Shown here in pieces: positions 16,199 through 24,059 of a stretch of DNA of 37,112 bases; position 1 is the first letter of the stretch; each line of letters begins with the position of its first letter. Source of the stretch: JAXGTD01 sp040775095 (GTDB lineage Bacteria; Pseudomonadota; Gammaproteobacteria; Chromatiales; Chromatiaceae); the NCBI GenBank assembly GCA_040775095.1, contig JAXGTD010000025.1, positions 1-37,112 of the forward strand, in the 5' to 3' direction. The notes beneath the pieces were generated by a model. That model was given only the letters and a program-made list of their open reading frames with translations. It was not told the origin of the DNA and made no database searches. Both the position numbers and the translations under genes were made by a program.

Positions 16199-16731
16199 AA
16201 CAGCGTACCCTGTTGATCACAAGATTCGGCCCGAGGACTCGTGGAGCGTTTGAACCTGTCCCGGGGCGCGGGGATGTCTTGCCACTCTCAGCCGCGTATG
16301 CGACCGAAACTACACGGAGGCGAACAGCACATCGTCGCCCCCCGAGCCGATCTTCTTCGTCCGGATGGGCAAACAGTCGGCACTCACGGGGAAAAGGCCA
16401 CCAGCACCCGGCCGCCGCGCAGGCATCATCGCAGGTCATGCGACGGCGCGGCCAGCACAACCCGGAGGATCGGCACCGCGGCGGCTCCGGGTCGAGGGCC
16501 GCCCTGGTCCCAGCCTAACGCGCCAATCGTCGAGATGAGCTGGGGGCAAGCGCGGAGAACACCATCCCCCGCGCGGGTGCGGCGATCCAAGCATCCCCGC
16601 TGCCATCCCCTATAATAATAGGGGCGCGACAGGGACTCGTGGCGAGCGGTCGCGTGCGGTAACCCCGCTCGAGATCTGGCCGCAAACTGCAGCGCTGGCG
16701 CGGTAGCGGCCCCGTGCCACCGGAGCGAGCA
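16199..16731. other. intergenic region upstream of the hemerythrin gene
   Basis: About 530 bp between the divergent sufE and hemerythrin genes. I find no supported gene or tRNA. It contains an inverted repeat CCCCTAT-aata-ATAGGGG (16607-16624), whose loop side includes TATAAT. It also contains a GTAACC-N16-CGCA promoter-like motif at 16659-16684. Confidence 0.5.
16659..16684 (+). promoter_or_regulatory. possible ECF-sigma promoter before the hemerythrin gene
   Basis: GTAACC (16659-16664), a 16-nt spacer and CGCA (16681-16684), about 48 bp before the start codon. The layout equals that of the bufA candidate, but the -10 core matches less well, so it may be chance. Confidence 0.3.
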
Positions 16732-17247
16732 ATGCTCAACGGAAGACGCAACCTGTCCAACACCGGACACATCCCGCGCTTGGGCCCTACCACCGCCCCA
16801 CGGACCGCATTGGCGCCCTTTTTTCTCTGGCGCGAGGAATGGTGCCTCGGCATCACGATCATGGACGAGGATCATCGAGCGCTGGTCGCGCTGATCGATG
16901 ACATCGCGCGCGACTTTGCCGAGAATCCGCACCAGGGCGTCAACCGGCGTAGGCGCCACGCCAACCTGTTGACCCGGCTCCGGGTCCTCGGTGAGCACGC
17001 GCAAGCGCACTTCGCCCGGGAAGACGAGCTGATGCTCGCTACCGGGTATCCGGACAGGGCGGAACATCAGTGCGAGCATGCACTGCTACTGGCCGAGTAC
17101 GCGGATCTCCTGCGGGAGATCGCGGCCACGGGCAGGCGCGGGGTACTCGACATCCAGACGCTCGAGGCACTCAAACAGTGGCTTCTCGGACACATCCTCG
17201 ACACCGACCGGCACCTTGCCGCGTTTTTGCTCCAGACCCCGCACTGA
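16732..17247 (+). CDS. bacteriohemerythrin
   Basis: A 171-residue di-iron O2-binding protein. The ATG at 16732 has GGAG 7 nt upstream; an in-frame GTG 18 nt earlier is less likely. All hemerythrin ligands are present in order: H48 (MDEDHRALV), H93 with E97 (HFARE), H112 with H116 (HQCEH) and H154 with D159 (HILDTD). Residues 1-32 form an extra, basic N-terminal extension before the WREEWCLGI start of the fold. Such proteins bind or deliver oxygen, or signal its presence, in microaerophiles and sulfur oxidisers. The gene ends 7 bp from the convergent glycosyltransferase gene. Confidence 0.92.
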   Translation: MLNGRRNLSNTGHIPRLGPTTAPRTALAPFFLWREEWCLGITIMDEDHRALVALIDDIARDFAENPHQGVNRRRRHANLLTRLRVLGEHAQAHFAREDELMLATGYPDRAEHQCEHALLLAEYADLLREIAATGRRGVLDIQTLEALKQWLLGHILDTDRHLAAFLLQTPH

Positions 17248-17254
17248 GCCCTGG

Positions 17255-18463
17255 CTACCCGGATAGCGGCGCGGCCGGCTCGGTGCGGCCATTGGCCCCG
17301 GTGCGTGCACCGGGCCGCGCCGCGCCGATCACGCGCCGATAGAGATCGAGCAGGCGGCGGGTGCAACTCGACGCGGACCAGGAAGCGGCATAGATCCTGG
17401 CGCGCTCGCCAAGCGCCGCGCGCAACGCGCCATCGCGCAGCAGCCCGACGGTCTGTGCCGCGAAATCCGCCTCGTCCTCCGCGGCGATCAGACAACCCTC
17501 ACCCTGGTGCAGGACCTCGCGCGTGCCCATCACCGCGGTGGAAACCACCGGCACCCCGAGTGCCATCGCCTCCAGCAGTACCAGCCCCTGGGTCTCCGTG
17601 CGCGACGCAAACACGAAGGCGTCGCCGGCGCGGTAGCCATCCTCCAGCGACCCGTTCCGATCGAGATAGCCGACGAACATCACCTGCCGCGCCAGCCCGA
17701 GCTGGCGCGCGTGCACCTCCAGCTGGCGACGGGCCGGCCCTTCCCCGGCGATCACCAGCAGTACCTCGGGCATCTCTTGTTTGACGCGGACAAGCACACG
17801 CAGCAGGAAGTCGATGTTCTTCTCGAACGCGAGACGGCCAATATGCACCAGCACGGGCCGATCCGGCGCGATTCCGTGTGCCCGCCTGAAGCGCGCGCCG
17901 TCACCGGCCTTTCGCGGCTCGATTCCCGTGGGGATCACCTCGGCTGCCGTCTCCACACCGTAGCCCTTGAGCACGCTGAGCATCGCTTGGGAGGGCACCG
18001 CGAGCGCGTCGACCTGGCGGCATTGGGCGATCGAGAAGCGGCGGGCCGCAAATCGCATCCAGGCCCCCGGAACCAAGGGTACGTACTTGTCGAGATATTG
18101 CTCGAAAAAGGTATGATAGCTCTCGATTGTTGGCACCCGCAGGTGGCGGGCGAGCGCGAGACCCGCGTAGTGCGCAACAAATGGCGTGTGGATATGGACC
18201 AGATCGAAGCCCGCCTCAACCAGGCGTGTGCGATGCGCACGCAGTCGCCCCCATCGCAACACGCGATCCTCCGGGTCAAACGGCAGGTAGCGCGATGGCA
18301 CACGAATGACGCTGAAGGGTTCCGGCGAGGCGCTCGCGTACTGCGGCGCGATCAGTGTCACCTGGTGGCCCTCGGCCACGAGCCCGCGGGCGAAGGTCTG
18401 GATCGACGTCGACACACCATTGACACGGGGAAAGTAGACGTCCGAGATCATCAGCACGCGCAT
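17255..18463 (-). CDS. GT4-family glycosyltransferase
   Basis: A 402-residue GT-B glycosyltransferase. I start it at the ATG at 18463, where the family N-terminus MRVLMISDVYFPRVNGVSTSI begins; an ATG 12 nt upstream is equally possible and neither has a good binding site. The N-terminal acceptor domain includes HIHTPFVAHYAG and ESYHTFFEQYLDKYVP. The donor domain includes HIGRLAFEKNIDFLL and the EX7E motif in SRTETQGLVLLEAMALG. It most resembles the alpha-mannosyl or glucosyl transferases that act on diacylglycerol or phosphatidylinositol-type lipids (MgtA and PimB' relatives). Substrate is uncertain. An inverted repeat with arms CCCGGTGC/GCACCGGG (17297-17314) lies in its 3' end and could terminate the convergent hemerythrin transcript. 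Confidence 0.88.
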   Translation of the reverse strand: MRVLMISDVYFPRVNGVSTSIQTFARGLVAEGHQVTLIAPQYASASPEPFSVIRVPSRYLPFDPEDRVLRWGRLRAHRTRLVEAGFDLVHIHTPFVAHYAGLALARHLRVPTIESYHTFFEQYLDKYVPLVPGAWMRFAARRFSIAQCRQVDALAVPSQAMLSVLKGYGVETAAEVIPTGIEPRKAGDGARFRRAHGIAPDRPVLVHIGRLAFEKNIDFLLRVLVRVKQEMPEVLLVIAGEGPARRQLEVHARQLGLARQVMFVGYLDRNGSLEDGYRAGDAFVFASRTETQGLVLLEAMALGVPVVSTAVMGTREVLHQGEGCLIAAEDEADFAAQTVGLLRDGALRAALGERARIYAASWSASSCTRRLLDLYRRVIGAARPGARTGANGRTEPAAPLSG

Positions 18464-18564
18464 GGATCGATCCATCAGTGAAGTCCGACGGGACCCTGGT
18501 CCCCTGCGCGTGGGGCGCGGGCCAAGGCGTCGCAGTCTACAGGTGCATCCTCGGTGGAGCGTGA

Positions 18565-18945
18565 ATGAACAATGACGAAGACATGAAATACCGGCTACAG
18601 CTTCGCGTGGCAGTGCTCTGCGCACTCCTTCTCGCGCCAACGGCGGCCACCCTCGGTGCGACCGAGGATCGTCCGCTCTGGGGGTACGGCGTGCGCTCCT
18701 GCAAGGCGTATCTGGATGCGGCGCTCGCGATGGACGACGGCGATGCGGGCGAATATGTACGCTATGAGGACTGGATCACGGGGTTCGTCTCCGGGTTGAA
18801 TCTGGCCCTCGGCGATGACACCCTCAGCGGCTCTGACATCGACACCGCGATGCACCGGACGCGCGCCTATTGCAAGGACAACCAGGACAAAGACTTCTTC
18901 AACGCCGCCATGGATCTCGTGCGCTCGATGGGCAGCCCGCGTTAG
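18565..18945 (+). CDS. exported hypothetical protein, possibly Rap1a/Tai-like
   Basis: A 126-residue protein with GGAG 5 nt before the ATG at 18565; an ATG six codons later is an alternative. A signal peptide (hydrophobic VAVLCALLLAPTAATLG) precedes a mature domain of about 95 residues with two cysteines (SCKAYL and AYCKDNQDKDF) that could pair. The segment YEDWITGFVSGLNLAL resembles the conserved WxxGY/FxxG region of the Rap1a/Tai family, which includes periplasmic type VI immunity proteins. No type VI effector is adjacent, so an immunity role is not supported here. It is divergent from the GT4 gene. Confidence 0.7.
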   Translation: MNNDEDMKYRLQLRVAVLCALLLAPTAATLGATEDRPLWGYGVRSCKAYLDAALAMDDGDAGEYVRYEDWITGFVSGLNLALGDDTLSGSDIDTAMHRTRAYCKDNQDKDFFNAAMDLVRSMGSPR

Positions 18946-19018
18946 CCCGTCCCACGATCGGTCTCCGATTCCGGTGCCTTTCTCTACCCCACTGGTCTGC
19001 GCCCTGCCCTGAACACCC

Positions 19019-19573
19019 ATGCATCGACTCCCCGATCGCCACGAACAGATCCGTCTCGTCCACGCCGAGTTCATCCGCCAGGTGGCGGAGACCAGCCAGC
19101 GCCCGGAGCAGCGCCAGGCCTTCGAGACGCTGATGGCGAGCGCCGAGCAGAATGGATGGTCGAGTCTGACCCGTGCCCTGCGGCGCATCGCCGACGGCGA
19201 CCGCGGGCCCGGGGTGTTCGCCGAGCTCGACGAGGAGGATCAGGTCATCGCCGAGGCGATCCTGCGCGGCATTCAGGACCCGGGGACGCTGCCCGATCCG
19301 GCCCGACGCGAGGATCCCACGCTCGCCGCGCCCGGTCTTGCCCATATGATCCACGCGGCCGCCAGCGGCAACCCTCAAGCACTGATGTTGGTCAGCAATA
19401 TGGCGGAGCAGATGAGTCGCGCCGGGGGGCCGCTGGCCCGCCTGGCCGGCGTGATTCGTCCGCTCATCAACGGCGAGCGCGATCCACAGCGACTCTGTCG
19501 GGGTATGGACGGACAGAGCGAAAAGCTCGTCCTCGATATCCTCGATGAGCTCGCGCGGCTGCAGGCCCACTGA
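19019..19573 (+). CDS. hypothetical helical protein (184 aa)
   Basis: A soluble, mostly alpha-helical protein with no signal peptide or membrane segment. Codon use is like its neighbours. Recognisable stretches are IRLVHAEFIRQVAETSQ near the N-terminus, a middle segment FAELDEEDQVIAEAILRGIQDP, and RLAGVIRPLINGERDPQRLCRGM near the end. I do not recognise a family. It follows the Rap1a-like gene by 73 bp on the same strand and may be co-transcribed. There is no obvious Shine-Dalgarno sequence. Confidence 0.68.
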   Translation: MHRLPDRHEQIRLVHAEFIRQVAETSQRPEQRQAFETLMASAEQNGWSSLTRALRRIADGDRGPGVFAELDEEDQVIAEAILRGIQDPGTLPDPARREDPTLAAPGLAHMIHAAASGNPQALMLVSNMAEQMSRAGGPLARLAGVIRPLINGERDPQRLCRGMDGQSEKLVLDILDELARLQAH

Positions 19574-19693
19574 CCAGAGCGGCCGATTCGGGAAGCCTCG
19601 ATCGAAAGCGTTCTCCATCCGTACCCTGGATGGCCCCGCCCTCCGGCAGTAGCGCCGCACCAGGTGCGAGCAGACGCGATCACCCGAAGGTAT

Positions 19694-20263
19694 TCAATCA
19701 GCCTCTTCCTGAAGCAGGCGCTCGATCGCACCAACGATCTTTTTGCTCTCCGGTCCGGTGATGCTGGCGTAGTAGTCCACCACGTTACCCTCCCGGTCGA
19801 TCAGATACTTGTAGAAGTTCCATCTTGGATAGGCGCCCGTCTGCTCCGCCAGATATTGAAACAGGGGGGTGGCACGCCCCTTCCTGACGTGGACCTTCTC
19901 GAACATCGGAAACTCGACGGAATAGGTCAACCGGCAGAATCGCCTGATCTCCTCTTCGCTGCCAGGCTCCTGATTCGCAAAGTCGTTCGACGGAAAACCC
20001 AGCACCACGAAACCACGCTCGCGGTACCTTGCGTAGAGGGCCTCGAGGGCCTCGTACTGGCCGGTGAAGCCGCACCGACTGGCCGTGTTGACGACGAGAA
20101 CGACCTTCCCCGCGTATGCGTCGCAGAGGCGAACCGTCTCATCGCCGGCAAGCCGCCGCACCTCGAAGTCCAGCGCCGGGGCACAAGGGGGAAGGGCATC
20201 TGCGATCATGGGTGCGAAGGCGCCTCCGAACACCAGAGCCAGGGAAAGAAAACCGCATCGCAT
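19694..20263 (-). CDS. periplasmic glutathione peroxidase-family protein
   Basis: A 189-residue peroxidase with an N-terminal signal peptide (FLSLALVFGGAFAPMIADA), so it should act in the periplasm. The family core is clear: NTASRCGFTGQY with peroxidatic C64, GFPSNDFANQEPG with Q98, and WNFYKYLIDREGNV with W148 and N149. C110 (RRFCRLTYSVEFPMFEKV) is in the position of the resolving cysteine of non-selenium, thioredoxin-using members, so glutathione is probably not the true reductant. It is divergent from fpr. Together with Bcp this gives the window two hydroperoxide-removing enzymes in different compartments. Confidence 0.9.
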   Translation of the reverse strand: MRCGFLSLALVFGGAFAPMIADALPPCAPALDFEVRRLAGDETVRLCDAYAGKVVLVVNTASRCGFTGQYEALEALYARYRERGFVVLGFPSNDFANQEPGSEEEIRRFCRLTYSVEFPMFEKVHVRKGRATPLFQYLAEQTGAYPRWNFYKYLIDREGNVVDYYASITGPESKKIVGAIERLLQEEAD

Positions 20264-20457
20264 CCGCTTTATTCATCGAACCGGGCCTTGACTACCGAGG
20301 ATATAGAACGCCTACGGCACGAACGCAAGGCCGCCCGAGCCCCGAACCCGGCCCCGTGGAGTGCGTGGGGCCCCCCCGGCGGCCGCCGTTCGGGCTTTGA
20401 AACACGGCACCGCGAACCAACCTTTGCAACACACAACAACCTTCAGAGACATGCCCC

Positions 20458-21201
20458 ATGAGCGACTGGATCGAGGGCCGAATCGTCGGCCGAAAACACT
20501 GGTCTGAGAGCCTCTACAGCCTGCAGATCGATGCGCCACTGGAGGGCTTCACGGCCGGGCAGTACATCAAGGTCGCGCTGGACATCGGCTCGGAGCGTAT
20601 CGGACGGCCCTACTCGCTTGTCAACGGCCCGGATGAGCGCCCACTGGAGATCTACTTCAACGAGGTCCCGGAAGGCCCCTTGACGCCCCGCCTGTCAGAG
20701 CTCGAGGATGACGCGCGCATCTGGGTGTCGTCCAAGGCCAATGGGATCTTTACCCTGGAGAACGTCGTGTCTCGACGGCACCTGTGGTTGCTGGCCACCG
20801 GCACGGCACTCGGCGTCTACCTGTCGATCCTGAAGACCGCGGAACCCTGGGAGCGCTTCGAGCGCGTCATCCTGGTTCACGGCGCGCGAAACGCGGGTGA
20901 GCTCGGCTACGGCGAGACGATCGCGAGCCTGCAGGCGGCCCATGAAGATGTCTTCACCTTTATCCCGGCACTCACCCGCGACAAGAGCGACACCGCGTTA
21001 CATGGGCGAGTCACGACACTGCTGCACAACGGCGCGCTCGAAATGCGCGCGGGCGCGCCGATCACCGTCGAGGACAGCCATCTCATGCTGTGCGGGAACT
21101 CGGCCATGATCAAAGACGTCCGCGCCTGGCTGGAGGCGCGCGGCATGCACCGGCACAAGCGCCACGAGCCCGGGCACTACACCACCGAGCAGTATCACTG
21201 A
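20458..21201 (+). CDS. fpr: ferredoxin/flavodoxin-NADP+ reductase
   Basis: A 247-residue FAD enzyme that exchanges electrons between NADPH and ferredoxin or flavodoxin. The FAD site is GRPYSLVNG (R50, Y52, S53) with EGPLTPRL. The NADP domain shows ATGTALGVYLSIL, VHGARNAGELGY and LMLCGNSAMIKDVRAWL. The C-terminus ends in KRHEPGHYTTEQYH, equivalent to the Fpr tail that covers the flavin, ending in His rather than an aromatic residue. Length is that of the bacterial subfamily I enzyme. It is divergent from the peroxidase gene with a 194-bp gap. Downstream are only repeats for 738 bp. Confidence 0.93.
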   Translation: MSDWIEGRIVGRKHWSESLYSLQIDAPLEGFTAGQYIKVALDIGSERIGRPYSLVNGPDERPLEIYFNEVPEGPLTPRLSELEDDARIWVSSKANGIFTLENVVSRRHLWLLATGTALGVYLSILKTAEPWERFERVILVHGARNAGELGYGETIASLQAAHEDVFTFIPALTRDKSDTALHGRVTTLLHNGALEMRAGAPITVEDSHLMLCGNSAMIKDVRAWLEARGMHRHKRHEPGHYTTEQYH

Positions 21202-21245
21202 GGGTGTACGATACCGGCGAGCAGAAACACCTTCATGGGGCTGCT

Positions 21246-21385
21246 GATCAAATGCCTTCCCGGCATTTGATCGGCCCATACTTCGCGACGCGCGAAGTGC
21301 TCCATTTTCAATCCCTTGCCGCCTCTGGAAAGGCCGGGCCCTGCCTGGCCTGCACCGGCGACCCTTCCAATCAGGGTTCCTGGAT
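21246..21385 (+). repeat. dispersed intergenic repeat, copy B (full)
   Basis: Perfect 11-bp palindrome GATCAAATGCC (21246-21256) / GGCATTTGATC (21262-21272) with a 5-nt loop. The box CGCGAAGTGCTCC and CCATTTTCAATCCCTTGC follows (21291-21319), then a GCCGGGCC...TGGCC imperfect hairpin and CAATCAGGGTTCC. Blocks and order match copy A. It lies 30 bp upstream of the MITE-like element. Confidence 0.75.
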
Positions 21386-21415
21386 CCTGCAGGGTTGCGG
21401 GTACGCGTGCATGAT

Positions 21416-21655
21416 CCTTGATACGGCAGTTGGACGGGCGCCACGGTGTGTACCGCGTGGTGTCTGGCAAGGCATAATGAGGCGCAATAGTCGTTCTATT
21501 CCAACGAATTGGAACTAACGCAACCAGGGCCCGCGCGGTGCGCGCCATGGGGGCCGTAGCGTTGTTCACCCATGTGGTGAGCCGCCGGAAACCATGCCGA
21601 CACGGTTGCGATTGAAGCGCGCTCACGCCCATGGCGGTCAACTGCCGTTTCGCGG
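21416..21655. mobile_element. MITE-like element, copy 1 (240 bp)
   Basis: The left end CCTTGATACGGCAGT and the right end (read inward on the minus strand) CCGCGAAACGGCAGT are terminal inverted repeats, identical over ACGGCAGTTG. Flanks are ATGAT and ATCAT, a 5-bp duplication with one mismatch. The interior aligns end to end with the element at 33167-33403, about three quarters identical by eye. It is too short for a transposase and none is in the window, so a non-autonomous element is likely. Confidence 0.75.
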
Positions 21656-21819
21656 ATCATGGGTGACGCGCGGGTGTCCACGACATGGCCCCGTGCGTTA
21701 CCGCAAAGCGGTTGTTCATCAAGTCACCCGCGGCGTCTGGCCCGTGGATGCGGGGCAAGGCCGTCTATTCCGAAGCCCCGACCCGACGGCGCACATCTCT
21801 GCTCCGCACTTACGCGCGG

Positions 21820-21848
21820 TTGCAGCCCTTGACTCGATCTTCTATGTT
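21820..21848 (+). promoter_or_regulatory. weak promoter candidate for the cytochrome c operon
   Basis: TTGCAG (21820-21825), 17-nt spacer, TATGTT (21843-21848), about 90 bp before the cytochrome start. Only a partial -35 match. Confidence 0.3.
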
Positions 21849-21939
21849 AGCCCCGCCGAATCGGCCAGATCGCGTTCGGCCCCTCAGAAGAGCGCATTCA
21901 TACGCGCCGCCAAACCAAAAGAGATTGGAGCCACGACAC

Positions 21940-22620
21940 ATGCCCATGACGCGTTTACTTCTCGCCGCCCTACTCACGGCGCCACTCGGCCTGCAGGCCG
22001 CCGACGACGCCGACAGCAACGACGAACCCGATCTTGGCGCGGGCAAGGTCATGTTCCGTCAATGTGCGCTGTGCCACGGCCAGCAGGGCCAGGGTATCCT
22101 TGGCGGGAAATATCCGCGCATTGCCGGCTTACCTGAGTACTATCTGATGAACGCGCTGCGCGACTACCGCGGCGGCGAGCGTGACTACGACGCGATGCTG
22201 GTCGTCGGCGGCCTGCACACGGCCAGCGACGAAGACCTGACAAACCTCGCGGCCTATATCTCCGATATCGACCTGGCCGCGGTCTATCCGATCGACGTTC
22301 CCGGCCCCGACGACGCCGATGCCAAAGGCGGTAAGCGTATGTACAAGAGCGACTGCAAGACCTGCCACGGCCGCAAGGGCGAGGGCAAGTCGCGTAAGGA
22401 GTCGCCACCGCTGCGGGGCCAGTACCACGAGTATCTGTTGCGTCAGATCGAGCTGTTCAAGAACAAGGAACGCGTTCACGCCGACGATCCGGACGATGAG
22501 ACGTTTGCAGACTATGACGATGATGACCTCAACGACATCATGGCCTTCGTGGCGACGCTCGACGACGTGAACGAAGGGGCGAAAGGCGATGACGGTGACG
22601 ACGACAAAGAGAAAGATTAA
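21940..22620 (+). CDS. dihaem cytochrome c, c4-like
   Basis: A 226-residue periplasmic electron carrier. The ATG at 21940 has TTGGAG 9 nt upstream and starts a signal peptide (LLLAALLTAPLGLQA-AD). There are two class I haem domains: CALCHG (C42, C45, H46) and CKTCHG (C139, C142, H143). Domain 1 has Met86 (RDYDAMLVVGG) as the likely sixth ligand. Domain 2 aligns helix for helix but has Asp183 at that place and no Met before residue 201; His163 and His180 are nearest alternatives. The protein is very acidic, ending in an Asp/Glu/Lys tail. c4-type cytochromes pass electrons to terminal oxidases or other acceptors. A DUF302 gene follows 50 bp downstream. Confidence 0.9.
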   Translation: MPMTRLLLAALLTAPLGLQAADDADSNDEPDLGAGKVMFRQCALCHGQQGQGILGGKYPRIAGLPEYYLMNALRDYRGGERDYDAMLVVGGLHTASDEDLTNLAAYISDIDLAAVYPIDVPGPDDADAKGGKRMYKSDCKTCHGRKGEGKSRKESPPLRGQYHEYLLRQIELFKNKERVHADDPDDETFADYDDDDLNDIMAFVATLDDVNEGAKGDDGDDDKEKD

Positions 22621-22670
22621 CGGCGACCTGCCGAGCCCTCACCGAACCGACCACCCCAGGAGCCAAGACC

Positions 22671-23180
22671 ATGACTAAGAGAACCATCGCCTGCGCCGCG
22701 GCGCTGCTGTTCACGTCACCGCTGTGGGCGGAAGACGTACCAACGCCGCCAGAAGTGAATATGTACGAGATCGGCCAAACCGTGCTCAAGATGGGACTGG
22801 CCGAGAACGTCAATCCGAACGACGCCATCGATGCGATGCTATCGAAGGCCGCCGAGCTGAACATGAAGCTGGTGGGCCGACAAAACGTCGGCGCAGAGCT
22901 CGAGGCCCGCGGTATCGACTCCCCGAGACTGGAGATCTTCCAGTTCTGCGATCCCGAGGACGCCGTCAAGATGGTGAAGTTCAATACCATCTATGCCGCC
23001 TACATGCCCTGCCGCATCGCCCTGGTCGAGGACAGTCAGGGCAAGATCTGGCTCGAGATGCTCAACCTCGACATGATCATCAATGCCTATCCACTCCCGC
23101 CCGAGCTCCAGGCCATTGCCATCACGGTCAACGGCGAGATGCTCTCCATCATCACGGCAGGGGCCACCGGGGCGTTCTGA
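22671..23180 (+). CDS. periplasmic DUF302 protein
   Basis: A 169-residue exported protein. AGGAG lies 8 nt before the ATG, and residues 1-20 are a signal peptide ending SPLWA. The DUF302 fold covers about 60-155: LEIFQFCDPEDAVKMVKFN, then AAYMPCRIALVEDSQGKIWLEMLNLDMII, with C93 and C114. The function of DUF302 is not established to me; members often sit beside c-type cytochromes and sulfur-oxidation genes. The 50-bp gap from the cytochrome gene indicates an operon, so a role in the same periplasmic redox step is a fair inference. Confidence 0.87.
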   Translation: MTKRTIACAAALLFTSPLWAEDVPTPPEVNMYEIGQTVLKMGLAENVNPNDAIDAMLSKAAELNMKLVGRQNVGAELEARGIDSPRLEIFQFCDPEDAVKMVKFNTIYAAYMPCRIALVEDSQGKIWLEMLNLDMIINAYPLPPELQAIAITVNGEMLSIITAGATGAF

Positions 23181-23380
23181 GGCCGACCTCTCCACCAAAC
23201 CGCGGCGGCCCCACGATGCCCGCGCCACCAGCCGATCGCACGGCGACGAGGGCCGCGCGGCGGGGGCCTGGCCACGCGGCCGCACGCGGTGCGGGCCGGC
23301 CTGGCGCTGGCGATTACCCGCGGCATGGCCGGTGTGCGCCCGGCCGAACCCGGTGGCCCCATCCAGCGGGGCGCGTGCTG

Positions 23381-23848
23381 ATGCCGGTCTTTCTGGCCGT
23401 TGCGCTGGCAGACACCAGCACCCTCGCCGGCGGGGAGGTGTACAAGGTCATCGGCGCCGACGGCCGGATCACCTACTCGGCCAGGCCGCCAGTCGACCCC
23501 GTGGATGAACAGGTCGAGACGATCCGGCTCGACCCGGGCCCGAGCCCGTCGGAGCACATGGATGCGCAACGGCGGCTGCAGCAGATGGAACGTCAGGCCA
23601 ATCGCGAGCGCGACCAGTTACGCGTGAGACAAGCCGAACGCGAGGCCGCCGCGGCCGCGGCCCGTGATGTCGAGCAGGCCCGTCTGGAGTTACAGCGGGC
23701 CCAACGCAAGCTCGAGAGCGATGGACGCGCCCTCGCCTCCGGTGGGTTGCTGGCAAGCCCGGAGGAGCGCGCGGGGCTCCAACGTGCCGAGCAACGACTA
23801 CGCGATGCACTGGAGGCCGCAAGCAGGTTGTCCCCGGCGAGCCCGTGA
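23381..23848 (+). CDS. DUF4124 coiled-coil protein, exported
   Basis: About 155 residues. A short hydrophobic N-terminus (PVFLAVALADTSTLAGG) looks like a signal peptide, and the DUF4124 motif follows (GEVYKVIGADGRITYSARPP). From about 60 onward it is a long Arg/Glu/Ala coiled coil (RRLQQMERQANRERDQLRVRQAEREAA and further). The exact start is uncertain: the GTG at 23375 two codons earlier fits the weak AGCGGGG upstream equally well. DUF4124 proteins are common secreted proteins of Gammaproteobacteria with unknown function. It lies 200 bp after the DUF302 gene, so co-transcription is possible. Confidence 0.72.
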   Translation: MPVFLAVALADTSTLAGGEVYKVIGADGRITYSARPPVDPVDEQVETIRLDPGPSPSEHMDAQRRLQQMERQANRERDQLRVRQAEREAAAAAARDVEQARLELQRAQRKLESDGRALASGGLLASPEERAGLQRAEQRLRDALEAASRLSPASP

Positions 23849-23934
23849 GCACGGACCATTGGCGCCGCAACGCGCGAGGCCGGGGCAATGGCCATCACCG
23901 GCTGTCGGACGGCCACCGGCCGAATGCACGCTGC

Positions 23935-23967
23935 GCCGGCAGCCCGCCCCCGGGGTGGCTGCCCGGC
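23935..23967. other. long GC-rich inverted repeat between convergent genes
   Basis: Arms GGCAGCC (23938-23944) and GGCTGCC (23957-23963), extendable to GCCGG...CCGGC with a bulge, around an inner CCCCGGGG. No T-tract, so terminator function is uncertain. It separates the DUF4124 and PAP2 genes. Confidence 0.4.
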
Positions 23968-24059
23968 AGCCGACCAGGAAACACCAAGAGGGCTCATCGG
24001 CGCGGCGGCGGGCAGCGATTGGCCGTCGCGTTGCCGTCGAGAACCGAACCTGAGCCTCA

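Larger units (their letters stand above)
21202..21939. other. intergenic region made largely of repeats
   Basis: Between fpr and the cytochrome c gene. It contains repeat copy B (21246-21385), MITE-like copy 1 (21416-21655), and then about 280 bp with a promoter candidate at 21820-21848. No supported gene; frames crossing the elements lack start signals. Confidence 0.65.

Noticed and set aside
16199..16731. Structured non-coding RNA or tRNA gene
   Set aside because: I searched by eye for a cloverleaf, T-arm and terminator and found only one short inverted repeat. A covariance-model scan would be needed to exclude an RNA.
18565..18945. Type VI secretion immunity protein
   Set aside because: The resemblance to Rap1a/Tai is limited to one segment and no effector or type VI gene is next to it.
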